Assembly: GCA_025058535.1 (NCBI GenBank)
Contig: JANXEL010000033.1
Coordinates: 33,954 to 97,953 of the forward strand
Reading direction: 5' to 3'
Origin: Ignisphaera sp.
GTDB taxonomy: Archaea > Thermoproteota > Thermoprotei_A > Sulfolobales > Ignisphaeraceae
Length of the DNA stretch: 64,000 bases
Within the stretch, counting starts at the first letter, position 1. Every line of letters begins with the position of its first letter. The notes beneath the pieces are model-generated. The model had not been told where the DNA came from and did no database searches. It saw only the letters and a list, made by a program, of their open reading frames with translations. The translations under genes and the position numbers were made by a program. Positions 25,193 to 33,051 of this stretch are shown here, piece by piece.

Positions 25193-25233
25193 TGTGCATA
25201 CAAACTATAGGTTTATAAATTTTGGTGTGCACA
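25193..25233. promoter_or_regulatory. Divergent promoter region with TGTGCAYA repeats, metal importer
   Basis: The minus-strand TATA box (complement of GTTTATAAAT, 25211-25220) is flanked by TGTGCATA (25193-25200) and the palindrome TGTGCACA (25226-25233). Their placement on both sides of the TATA box fits an operator that controls both divergent metal-importer units, with the NikR-like protein encoded at 27116 as the natural candidate regulator. Site function is inference. Confidence 0.35.
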
Positions 25234-25261
25234 AAGCAAGTCCCTAGTAGGCGTACCTGTT

Positions 25262-26257
25262 ATGTCATACTCGGTAGGTAGAATAGTTTTAATTGTTGTC
25301 ACTATGTTCTTAATCCATAGCATACCAGAAGCTCTGCTATCATCTGATGGTCTATATATCATTGTAACCTATCCGTACCTTTATGATGATGTAAAAAAGG
25401 TTGTGTGCTCAGATGATATAGTCATAAATTTAATCAAGCCTGGTGTGGATCCTCACGAATATCATCTTACACCAACTGATGCAGATATGATTAGAAGAGC
25501 TAGCATTGTAGTCTCTACTGCTCATACACACTTTGAATTAAAAATTAAAGAATTGATAGAGAAAGGCGAAATTGGAGCTACACTAATTGAGATCCCATAC
25601 CTTGAGAGCATGAAGATTCTTAAGAATCCCTCCACAGGTATGGAGAACTATCATGAGATGCTGTTGCATCCTGAGAACTACGTAACCTTTATGAACCATT
25701 TAAAGCGTGTTTTAATTAAGTTAAGGCCTCAGTGCAGCAAAATCTATGAAGAGAATGTCAACCAGTTTATTTTAAGAATTCAAAAAATAGTCAATACAAG
25801 CTTTAAACTAAATAGAATGGCTGTTTTAGATACACCAATCATACAGTACGTTGCTGTATGGTTAGGTCTAAATGTTTCACACATTCTTGTGAGCGAAGAG
25901 GAGATTCCCATAGCACCGAGAGATGTAGAGGAAGTTGAAAATGTATTAAGAGGTTACAATGATAGCATTGCCGTTGTGACTAATGGTTCTAAAGCCTCGC
26001 AGTATCTAATAGAACTAGCTAATAAGTATGGAAGGAAGGTTTTAGTGCTGCCGAACCCATTACTGTCATCATCCATCATTTCCACCCTGGAGGATGTCAT
26101 AAGATACGCAAATGCCTTTGCTACCAATGAAAAAATGTATATCACCAGTACACCTTTTCTACTCCAGCTAGACAGATATAGAGTAATACTTATAGCATTA
26201 ATAGTGATGACAGTAGCAGTCTCACTGCTATTTAGATTAAGAAGGTGGCAGTTTTGA
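25262..26257 (+). CDS. Metal ABC importer, ZnuA-like binding protein anchored at both ends
   Basis: Cluster A-I metal-binding protein: N-terminal signal/anchor (IVLIVVTMFLIHSIPEALL), then KPGVDPHEYHLTPTDADMIR with likely His ligands, STAHTHFELKIKEL, and the DTPIIQYVAVWLGL and RDVEEVENVL segments of the second lobe. Unusually the C-terminus ends in a second membrane helix (VILIALIVMTVAVSLLF) followed by a basic tail, so the receptor is probably tethered twice. The His pattern suggests Zn or Mn. It overlaps the permease gene by 13 bases. Confidence 0.85.
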   Translation: MSYSVGRIVLIVVTMFLIHSIPEALLSSDGLYIIVTYPYLYDDVKKVVCSDDIVINLIKPGVDPHEYHLTPTDADMIRRASIVVSTAHTHFELKIKELIEKGEIGATLIEIPYLESMKILKNPSTGMENYHEMLLHPENYVTFMNHLKRVLIKLRPQCSKIYEENVNQFILRIQKIVNTSFKLNRMAVLDTPIIQYVAVWLGLNVSHILVSEEEIPIAPRDVEEVENVLRGYNDSIAVVTNGSKASQYLIELANKYGRKVLVLPNPLLSSSIISTLEDVIRYANAFATNEKMYITSTPFLLQLDRYRVILIALIVMTVAVSLLFRLRRWQF

Positions 26258-27123
26258 AAAATACAACTTTAATGCTACTGATGCTAAGTTTATTATCCAT
26301 AATACCCGTTCTTCTCTCGGTCCCATACAAATGGTTCCTGACAGTGTTTTTTTCATCCGTGCTATACGGAGCTCTAAGCCCCTTAATTTCTGCTAGAAGA
26401 ATATATTTTTTAGCGGCTGAAGCACCGCACACCTCCCTTCTATCAATTACAGCTGGGATTATTCTCTCCAACACTTTTCCAATACTAGATGAATTCTACT
26501 GGGCAATTCTTCTATCAACATTCCTACTATATCTTATTGGATTTGCGATAAGGCTCGGATTTGACCCCGATATTGTAACATCTGCTGCTATAGCTCTTAC
26601 AGCATCGGCTAGCGTAATAGCCGTAGCCTATGTTCTATCAAAATATAGTATTAAATACAACTTATGGAGTGTGATATTGGGGGATCCGCTACTCACCACA
26701 GCGGAGGATCTCTATATACTCGCATGCATTTCACTCATAGTACTCTGTATTACACTCTACATATTCAGAATAAATGTGTATATTGGTGTGGACACAGATT
26801 ATATGAAGCTGCACGGAGTAAGGTTGAACCTTTATGACGCAATACTTTTTGCAATTATTGGTGTGGCCTCTGTTGCCCTCTTGAAAATCGTTGGCTTTGT
26901 ATTGGAACACGTACTTCTACTACTACCATCAATAATAGCAATGAACTTTGTTGAAGGATCTAACCAAGTGTTTGCTACGAGTATACTACTTGCTGTAATC
27001 ATGAGTATGGTGGGGCTCATAGTATCTATCCATTTAAATATAGCTCCAGCAGGAAGCATTGGACTTACAGCATTTTTATTTTATGCCACCACCTATTGTG
27101 TCACGGTGAAGAAAGGTGGTTAA
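26245..27123 (+). CDS. Metal ABC importer, ABC-3 permease
   Basis: 292-residue integral membrane protein with about eight hydrophobic helices, of the ABC-3 (ZnuB/MntB) family. Family features: the SARRIYFLAAEAPHTSLL region (usually RRxAxxxDAxSH) and KIVGFVLEHVLLLLPSIIA near the coupling helix, ending with SIHLNIAPAGSIGLTAFLFY. It overlaps the receptor gene by 13 and the regulator by eight bases, implying coupled translation. Confidence 0.87.
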   Translation: MAVLKNTTLMLLMLSLLSIIPVLLSVPYKWFLTVFFSSVLYGALSPLISARRIYFLAAEAPHTSLLSITAGIILSNTFPILDEFYWAILLSTFLLYLIGFAIRLGFDPDIVTSAAIALTASASVIAVAYVLSKYSIKYNLWSVILGDPLLTTAEDLYILACISLIVLCITLYIFRINVYIGVDTDYMKLHGVRLNLYDAILFAIIGVASVALLKIVGFVLEHVLLLLPSIIAMNFVEGSNQVFATSILLAVIMSMVGLIVSIHLNIAPAGSIGLTAFLFYATTYCVTVKKGG

Positions 27124-27487
27124 GAGGAGATTTGGAGTATCAATAGATTCTAGAATTTCAGCAGAACTAGATAATATAGCTAAAAATCTAAACATGGACA
27201 GATCAAAAATTGTTGAAATAGCATTACAAAATTACATAACTGAGCATAAACATCTATCGTCAAAACATAACTGTAGGGGTATAGTAATCATGAAAACCAT
27301 CAGCAGCGTGCCCTTTGATAAGATTCTCGAAGACTACAGAAGCATCATAGTAAACTATCTACATAGCCACATAGAGAATGAATGCATATGTATAGTGTTT
27401 GTCTCTGGGGATTCTGAGCATATTAGTAACCTGAACAGATGTTTAATAACGTGTGGATGTCTTATACGCTATCTACCACTACATTAA
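27116..27487 (+). CDS. NikR-like metal-responsive ribbon-helix-helix regulator
   Basis: 123 residues: N-terminal RHH DNA-binding domain (FGVSIDSRISAELDNIAKNL, then RSKIVEIALQNYI) and a C-terminal ACT-like metal-sensing domain. NikR uses His87, His89 and Cys95 from one subunit and His76 from another. Here YLHSHIENEC supplies His-x-His and a Cys one residue closer than usual, plus a second Cys, but the segment that should hold His76 (MKTISSVPFDK) has no His. Metal preference may therefore differ from nickel, consistent with the Zn/Mn-type importer it follows. GTG start overlaps the permease stop. Confidence 0.78.
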   Translation: MVKRRFGVSIDSRISAELDNIAKNLNMDRSKIVEIALQNYITEHKHLSSKHNCRGIVIMKTISSVPFDKILEDYRSIIVNYLHSHIENECICIVFVSGDSEHISNLNRCLITCGCLIRYLPLH

Positions 27488-27504
27488 GATTAATCCTTGC
27501 AAGA

Positions 27505-27527
27505 GTTGTATTCTCCTACAATACAAC
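27505..27527. terminator. Hairpin after the metal importer operon
   Basis: GTTGTATT (27505-27512) and AATACAAC (27520-27527) form perfect 8-bp arms around a 7-base loop, 18 bases after the regulator stop. It could terminate transcription or act as a 3' processing signal. Confidence 0.4.
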
Positions 27528-28056
27528 CACTAAAAATAACTCATGCTATAGAAATGTTCTTCTGTTGCCAATTGTAGGGTTTAAAATTATAATTGTACAT
27601 ATATTGGAAACAACCTTTAATGCAATTTAGAGCCTTCTAATTTTACATTCTATACAACAATTGTGAAGCTAATTATTAAAATTAATTGTGGCAATGGATA
27701 CTGTAACCACCTATATTCATCACATTCAATAAACACATTGCCCACCATCTACAATTCTAAATAATAATCACTCGCTGCATGTATGAGAGCGCAGTAAAGG
27801 GTACAGTTCAAAAACGTTGAATTCAGCTTAAATTCATAGCTATAATTTGCATCCCTACTAAAAGGTTTTACCAAGCGTTAACTTGAAAAGTAGTCAGGCA
27901 ATTATAAAATGGGAAGGTTTGAATATTTCTATGAATACTTTTAAGCCTAAAAGCAAATCAGTACGCACAGCTCGCATTACTCGATATCTCTCAATGTATT
28001 TAGATAATGAGGAGTAGTACGATAACTATGATATAGCCATTCAATAAGCATGCCAC
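27528..28056. other. AT-rich gap without recognisable gene
   Basis: No plausible gene, tRNA or C/D box pair in about 530 bases. Short frames are present but have no start signals. The right end carries the promoter and dyads of the HTH gene. Confidence 0.5.
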
Positions 28057-28132
28057 CCACAGTATTTATAGTACAGCAATGATAGTACTAAGTACTATAT
28101 CAATTGAACAGTTGCCACCACCAATGGTGGTG
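28057..28132. promoter_or_regulatory. Promoter with two matched dyads before an HTH gene
   Basis: A TATA-like TATTTATAG (28059-28067) is followed by two perfect dyads with the same geometry, 8-bp arms around a central A: ATAGTACT/AGTACTAT (28082-28098) and CACCACCA/TGGTGGTG (28116-28132). Their centres are 34 bases apart. The predicted transcription start (about 28089) falls in the first dyad and the second overlaps the ribosome-binding region, a layout suited to autoregulation by the HTH protein. Confidence 0.5.
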
Positions 28133-28140
28133 AAGGTCTA

Positions 28141-28662
28141 GTGGCTGCTTCAAAAAGAAAGCTAGTCGAAATCCTAGTGAAATTAGGAAATGAATTCACA
28201 AAGGAAGATGCTGTGCAAAAACTCATGTTGTCTCCTTCAACGATAAGAAAATACTTGAAATCTTTAAAAAATGAGAAACTAATTGAGGAAATCAGTGAAA
28301 ACAGGTATAGAATAACATCTAGGGCTGCATTTTATCTGGAGGGCATGCTAGTAGCTCCAAAAAACGTTAGTGAAGATAAAGCGTACATATTTACCGACAA
28401 TGCTGGCACACCCGTGATACTGAAAGTGAATAGCCTAGAGAAACTTTATATAGTGATAAAACACAATATTGTACCTAATACAATCCTACACTACCACTTG
28501 GTTAATGGTTATCTAGTTAGATGGATAATGGAAACCCTAGGAGCCGTGAAACTAGCTGAAAAATTAAAGCATGCGAAGGATATCAATGAATTGCTAGAGA
28601 TTATAGAGGAGTACATGCTAATTACAAAAGGCGGCAACGACGATAGTCGAACCCCAGATTGA
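28141..28662 (+). CDS. Winged-helix/HTH protein of unknown specificity
   Basis: 173 residues. The N-terminus is a clear HTH: RKLVEILVKLGNEFTKEDAV, then SPSTIRKYLKSLKNEKLIEE and a wing (RYRITSRAAFYL). The C-terminal ~100 residues (KAYIFTDNAGTPVILKVNS, NTILHYHLVNGYLVRWIMET) are unfamiliar and may be an effector or dimerisation domain. GTG 28141 is the start. The two dyads immediately upstream make autoregulation plausible. No target operon is apparent nearby. Confidence 0.72.
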   Translation: MAASKRKLVEILVKLGNEFTKEDAVQKLMLSPSTIRKYLKSLKNEKLIEEISENRYRITSRAAFYLEGMLVAPKNVSEDKAYIFTDNAGTPVILKVNSLEKLYIVIKHNIVPNTILHYHLVNGYLVRWIMETLGAVKLAEKLKHAKDINELLEIIEEYMLITKGGNDDSRTPD

Positions 28663-28889
28663 TAAATATAATCTGTGAGTTAATACTGCATTTATAACCA
28701 CATTTCAACAGAACAGTTCTAAAATGTATAGTTCTTGCTATGGAATAAAGATTCATCCCCACTAGTGATATAGCGGGTGGATCATCAAAACTATCCATAC
28801 AATGCTTTAGCAGCTTAGATCATCGTAGAAGGTGAAAAATGGTTTGAAAAATGGTTCAATTTAGTTACATTATTATATAGTTGTGTTGT

Positions 28890-29075
28890 TTAGCTACACT
28901 CCGGGTAGTCGTCTGGCACTTTAGCTCTGAAGTATCTCCCGGTTTCGGGATCAGCAAATAGTCCTATTTTGACACCTTTTCTACCTCTTGGTGCCAGACT
29001 CCAGACCTTCTTTGGCACTAGATCTTTCTCTGCTCCGCTTGGTGTTTTGACTTTTACTGCTTTTGTACAGGCCAT
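28890..29075 (-). CDS. cren7: Chromatin protein Cren7
   Basis: Small (61-residue) basic DNA-binding chromatin protein conserved in crenarchaea. The family block is nearly intact: [20 protein letters not shown], then [20 protein letters not shown] and [15 protein letters not shown], an SH3-like barrel that binds the minor groove. The start ATG 29075 follows GGGGTT; a TATA box (minus strand CTTTTAAAC at 29111-29119) implies a leader of about 14 nt. This is the strongest single marker for the crenarchaeal origin of the window. Confidence 0.96.
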   Translation of the reverse strand: MACTKAVKVKTPSGAEKDLVPKKVWSLAPRGRKGVKIGLFADPETGRYFRAKVPDDYPECS

Positions 29076-29120
29076 GTTTCCAACCCCGTGTTTCTACTCT
29101 CTGTTATTAGGTTTAAAAGC

Positions 29121-29478
29121 ATGGCGTAAGAATTTAATCAAATCTGTTGGCTATGTACAATACCGCTTCATATCTTCAGATATTTGTTACCCTGCTTAGA
29201 TACTAATTAAATGATATATGAAATATTAGTATTATCGTCTAACCATGTCCAGTACCGGCTTCGATAAGGATTCCAACCCTTAAAATCATGATGGAATTTA
29301 AAAAGCTGTCCTAAGCGCTATATTGTAAAAGATTTTTAAATCCTCTTTGACAGAGCTTTAAGCTAAGGAATCCTTTGAAACACCGTACCACATATACCCT
29401 GCAGAAAGATAGTTCGCTAGCATCAATTAGCACTACGCATACTGCATCAGCCAACAATACAGCGCTGAGTTGCCATAG
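29121..29478. other. Gap before purA, possible long purA leader
   Basis: No gene is evident. A TATA-like GATTTTTAAATC at 29330-29341 would start a transcript near 29365, giving purA a leader of about 115 nt with no obvious hairpin or C/D boxes. It could instead drive a small RNA. Confidence 0.4.
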
Positions 29479-29487
29479 GTGATACCA

Positions 29488-30507
29488 TTGCCTTTAGCAA
29501 TAATAGTTGGAGGATTCTTTGGTGATGAGGGAAAGGGTAAGATAGCTTCATACTTAGCAGTAGCTGATAAACCATCAATTGCCGTAAGATGCGGTTCGAT
29601 AAATGCAGGACACACCGTATCATACATGGGTAGAACCTGGAGAGTTAGATTAGTACCTTCCTTCTTCGTCAATCCAAGGACAAAGCTTATGATAGCTGCA
29701 GGTGCACTCATAAGACTTGATGTCCTATTTAGAGAATTGGATGAAACTGGTGCTAAGGGAAGGCTATTTATAGATATAAATACGGGGGTTATTGAGGAAA
29801 AGCATGTTGAAGCTGAAAGAAATGATGCCTTCTTAGTAAGGGAGGTCGGCTCAACACTGCAGGGCGTTGGATTTGCAATGGCTGATAGAGTTTTGAGAAG
29901 GTTAAAGCTTGCCAAAGATTTTGAGATTCTAAAGAATATCGTTACAGACGTATCATTTGAAGTGAATAGTGCTTTAGATAATGGTGAGCTGGTCTATATA
30001 GAGGGTGTCCAAGGTACCTTTCTAAGTCTATACCACGGGACGTATCCCCATGTGACTAGTAGGGACACCATTTCTTCGGCATTTGCATCTGAAGTGGGCG
30101 TAGGACCTAAAAGAGTTGATGATGTTATGGTAGTGTTTAAATCATACGTCACGAGAGTTGGTGGAGGCCCTTTAGACAATGAGCTTACATATGAGGAGGC
30201 AAAAAGACTGGGATTAATTGAAATCGCTACCGTGACTGGTAGAGTACGTAGGGCTGCTCTATTCAATATTGATTTAGCTAAAAAGGCTGTAATGCTTAAC
30301 TCTGCTACTCAGATAGCCATCACAAAGCTGGATGCGTTGTATCCTGATGCCAAGTGCATTAGAGAGTGGGATAAACTGCCCCATCATGCAAAGGTATGGC
30401 TTGAAAATTTGGAATCTACACTAAGGGTTCCAATAACGATAATCAGCACGGGAGAAGACGTGGTCTGTACAATTGATAGAAGAATTGAATTAGGTCTAAA
30501 GAGGTGA
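29488..30507 (+). CDS. purA: Adenylosuccinate synthetase
   Basis: Joins IMP and aspartate using GTP, the first committed step to AMP. Motifs: GGFFGDEGKGKIASYLAVAD (phosphate loop), CGSINAGHTVSYMGR, GVQGTFLSLYHGTYPHVTS and TKLDALYPDAK. At about 340 residues it is the short archaeal form lacking bacterial insertions. Two starts are possible: GTG 29479, or TTG 29488, preferred because AGGTGA (29477-29482) lies five bases before it. The downstream flavoprotein gene follows after eight bases. Confidence 0.93.
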   Translation: MPLAIIVGGFFGDEGKGKIASYLAVADKPSIAVRCGSINAGHTVSYMGRTWRVRLVPSFFVNPRTKLMIAAGALIRLDVLFRELDETGAKGRLFIDINTGVIEEKHVEAERNDAFLVREVGSTLQGVGFAMADRVLRRLKLAKDFEILKNIVTDVSFEVNSALDNGELVYIEGVQGTFLSLYHGTYPHVTSRDTISSAFASEVGVGPKRVDDVMVVFKSYVTRVGGGPLDNELTYEEAKRLGLIEIATVTGRVRRAALFNIDLAKKAVMLNSATQIAITKLDALYPDAKCIREWDKLPHHAKVWLENLESTLRVPITIISTGEDVVCTIDRRIELGLKR

Positions 30508-30515
30508 GGAATCTT

Positions 30516-31934
30516 ATGGAAAAAAGGTATGACGTTATTATAATCGGTGGTGGAGTTGCAGGACTTTTTGCTGCCCATGAGTTTGCTACATATAGCTTCG
30601 ATAAACTAAGAGTAGCCATAGTTGAGCAAGGAAGTGGTAATCCATTTAGAAGATGCCCTATGTTTAATTTAAGGAGGTTGGCGAGAGATAGAGAATGCAT
30701 ACTATGCAAACCGTGCAGCATTCTTGCAGGTATTGGCGGAGCAATAACATTTAGCAGTGGCACCATGAACCTCAGACCAGATGTAGGAGGTGATCTAGAT
30801 AAGATTATTGGTAGTTGGGAGGAGGCTGAAAAACTTATAGGGTATGTTGATAACATCCTTGTTAAGTTTGGAGCTCCCAACAATCTATATAACTTAGACA
30901 TAGAGCAAGCTGCTGAACTTGAGAGACTTGCTGCTAAGGCTGGAGCAAAGTTCATACCTACTCCTCAAAGACACATAGGATCCGAGAACATGCCTAAGGT
31001 TATAAATGATCTTGCAGAGTTCTTGAAACAAAAAGGTGTTAATGTATATGAGTTTACGGAGGTCACAGATATTATAAAGGATGGCGATGAAATCACCATA
31101 AAGACTAACAACGGCGTTTTGATAGGAAAGTATGCAATACTAGCTCCTGGACGAATAGGTGCTGAATGGTTTGCTGAGATTTCTAAAAAACGAGGAATAG
31201 ATACAGAGCCAGGTCCTCTAGATATTGGGGTTCGAGTTGAAGCGCCAGCATATATAACAGAGCCAATAACGAGAGTAGTCAGAGATCCAAAGATAGTGAT
31301 GTACACTAGAAGCTACGACGATAAAGTAAGGACGTTCTGCACAAATCCATATGGATTTGTTGTTGAAGAGAGATACCCTGACAATTCAGTAGGGGTAAAT
31401 GGTGAAAGTTTTGTAGCACTTCGTTCTAAAAATATCAATTTTGCCCTGCTCGTATCTGTGAGACTTACCGATCCGTTTGAAGACACAATAACATATGGAA
31501 AGAGCATATCAAGACTCGCTACAAAGCTTGGAGGCGGAAGACCTATTGTCCAGAGATTCGGCGATTTAGAGGCCGGTAGAAGAAGTACATGGAATAGAAT
31601 AGAAAGAAGCGTTGTGGAGCCAACACTAAAGAGTGTTACACCTGGTGACATAGCAATGGCGTATCCCTATAGAGTTGTCGTAAATATTGTAGAAGCACTA
31701 AGAAGACTGGATGTGATAATGCCTGGAATAGCATCAACACAGACACTACTATACGCACCAGAAATAAAGTTCTACAGCATTAGAGCAAAAGTGAATAGAG
31801 AATTAGAAACATCTATTAGAAACATATTTGCAGCTGGGGATGGTGTTGGTCTATCGAGAGGAATGAATGTTGCAGCCGCCACGGGTGTCATAGCGGCTAG
31901 AAGCATCTTAAGAAGGGAAGGCATCGAAGTATAG
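30516..31934 (+). CDS. FAD-dependent dehydrogenase (COG2509 type)
   Basis: N-terminal Rossmann dinucleotide fold YDVIIIGGGVAGLFAAHEFA. Next come a Cys-rich segment RECILCKPCSILAG and GIGGAITFSSGTMNLRPDVGG, both hallmarks of the COG2509 FAD dehydrogenases; the C-terminal FAD contact is NIFAAGDGVGLSRGMNVAAATG. The physiological substrate of this family is not known. The CxxCxxC arrangement could hold an Fe-S cluster. ATG 30516 is preceded by GAGGTGAGG and lies eight bases after purA, so the two are probably co-transcribed. Confidence 0.82.
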   Translation: MEKRYDVIIIGGGVAGLFAAHEFATYSFDKLRVAIVEQGSGNPFRRCPMFNLRRLARDRECILCKPCSILAGIGGAITFSSGTMNLRPDVGGDLDKIIGSWEEAEKLIGYVDNILVKFGAPNNLYNLDIEQAAELERLAAKAGAKFIPTPQRHIGSENMPKVINDLAEFLKQKGVNVYEFTEVTDIIKDGDEITIKTNNGVLIGKYAILAPGRIGAEWFAEISKKRGIDTEPGPLDIGVRVEAPAYITEPITRVVRDPKIVMYTRSYDDKVRTFCTNPYGFVVEERYPDNSVGVNGESFVALRSKNINFALLVSVRLTDPFEDTITYGKSISRLATKLGGGRPIVQRFGDLEAGRRSTWNRIERSVVEPTLKSVTPGDIAMAYPYRVVVNIVEALRRLDVIMPGIASTQTLLYAPEIKFYSIRAKVNRELETSIRNIFAAGDGVGLSRGMNVAAATGVIAARSILRREGIEV

Positions 31935-31949
31935 AAGTCTCAAGCAGTA

Positions 31950-31967
31950 AAGGCAATAAATTGCCTT
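31950..31967. terminator. Terminator-like hairpin after the purA-flavoprotein pair
   Basis: AAGGCAA (31950-31956) and TTGCCTT (31961-31967) are perfect arms around TAAA, followed within 15 bases by a T-rich run (CTATTTTTCCCC). It lies 16 bases after the stop codon. Confidence 0.55.
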
Positions 31968-32189
31968 AATTGCCCCCTATTTTTCCCCGTTCAATCTCTA
32001 CTCATTTCGTGAAGACGTTGCGTTCTATGTGATTTGAGATCTCTCCATAAACCTCGATTAATGCTAACGCTATCCCAAATTCAAACTTTCTAATACGAAG
32101 ATGTGAACCACTAGAAACAGCATCCAACATAAACACGAAAATATAAGTTAATCAACTTTTTAACTATACTGTACTGCTGGGACTAGCTC

Positions 32190-32978
32190 GTGAAAATTCT
32201 CGAATCCATTAGGAAAATAGTAACAGGTGCATACATAAAGAGAATGAATAGAGTAGATGAAGTAATTAAAAAAATTGAATGGGCTTCTCAGCACTATAAA
32301 AGAGTGATTGAAAACTGTGTGAACTACCTTATAGGTTTTTCAAGTATTATAAAGCCACACAGATGTAATAAATGTGGTAAGGTTTTCTTTGCAACTAATA
32401 GCGATAATGGATGCCCTTTTTGCAGTTCCCTTTATACCATAAACATAGATGCAATAGATTTTAAGGAGCATGTACGTGGTTATTGTAGCTCTCTATACGG
32501 CAGGAATATTACCTTTATGGATGTCTTCAAAGACGTCGTTAAAAATTTATGTTTAAATAGAATCTGCTACTTTTTAGAATCCACTTCATCACTTGAAATA
32601 TTTACTGAAAAAGGTGCTTTAAGGATAGTTGCCAGAGACGGAGAAATTATTGAAGTCGAGCTGCCGTGGATTGACATATCAACACTTACATATATAGATG
32701 AAATCACTGCCGTGGCGTCTAAGTATAGAGAAAAATTACTAATTAATGGAACCAGGTTCATTATTTACAAAACGTATTATGATAATGTAGACGTCAACTA
32801 CGTAACACTAATTAGAGAAAGGTTTATGGATGCGCAGTTCTTCAAGTATTTCATTGATGAACTAGGGTTGAATAAGTATATATTCAGTAAGGGTGTACTA
32901 ACAAAAATTTTTGATATAAAGCACGGTGAATATATCGATCCACGGAATGTATTTATTGATGTGAAGACTGAAGTGTGA
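32190..32978 (+). CDS. Unrecognised protein with a zinc ribbon
   Basis: 262 residues. A four-cysteine ribbon, CNKCGKVFF...GCPFCSS, lies near residues 58-80, preceded by a basic helical N-terminus (IRKIVTGAYIKRMNRVDEVI). The rest is mixed alpha/beta (GALRIVARDGEIIEVELPWID). I recognise no family. The zinc ribbon suggests nucleic-acid or protein binding. GTG 32190 is the start, with an AT-rich promoter-like stretch just upstream (32140-32170). It stands alone between a terminator and the convergent GH4 gene. Confidence 0.6.
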   Translation: MKILESIRKIVTGAYIKRMNRVDEVIKKIEWASQHYKRVIENCVNYLIGFSSIIKPHRCNKCGKVFFATNSDNGCPFCSSLYTINIDAIDFKEHVRGYCSSLYGRNITFMDVFKDVVKNLCLNRICYFLESTSSLEIFTEKGALRIVARDGEIIEVELPWIDISTLTYIDEITAVASKYREKLLINGTRFIIYKTYYDNVDVNYVTLIRERFMDAQFFKYFIDELGLNKYIFSKGVLTKIFDIKHGEYIDPRNVFIDVKTEV

Positions 32979-33051
32979 GAATAAATTATCCATTGAGGTA
33001 AACTCTAATCATTTGATGGAGATTGGAATATGAAAAATATGCTTAGAATAT

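Noticed and set aside
27439..27630. 63-codon ORF after the NikR-like gene
   Set aside because: Overlaps the regulator's end and a hairpin; low-complexity hydrophobic product without coding signs.
28082..28132. CRISPR-like repeat pair
   Set aside because: The two dyads have different sequences, no spacer series and no cas genes nearby.
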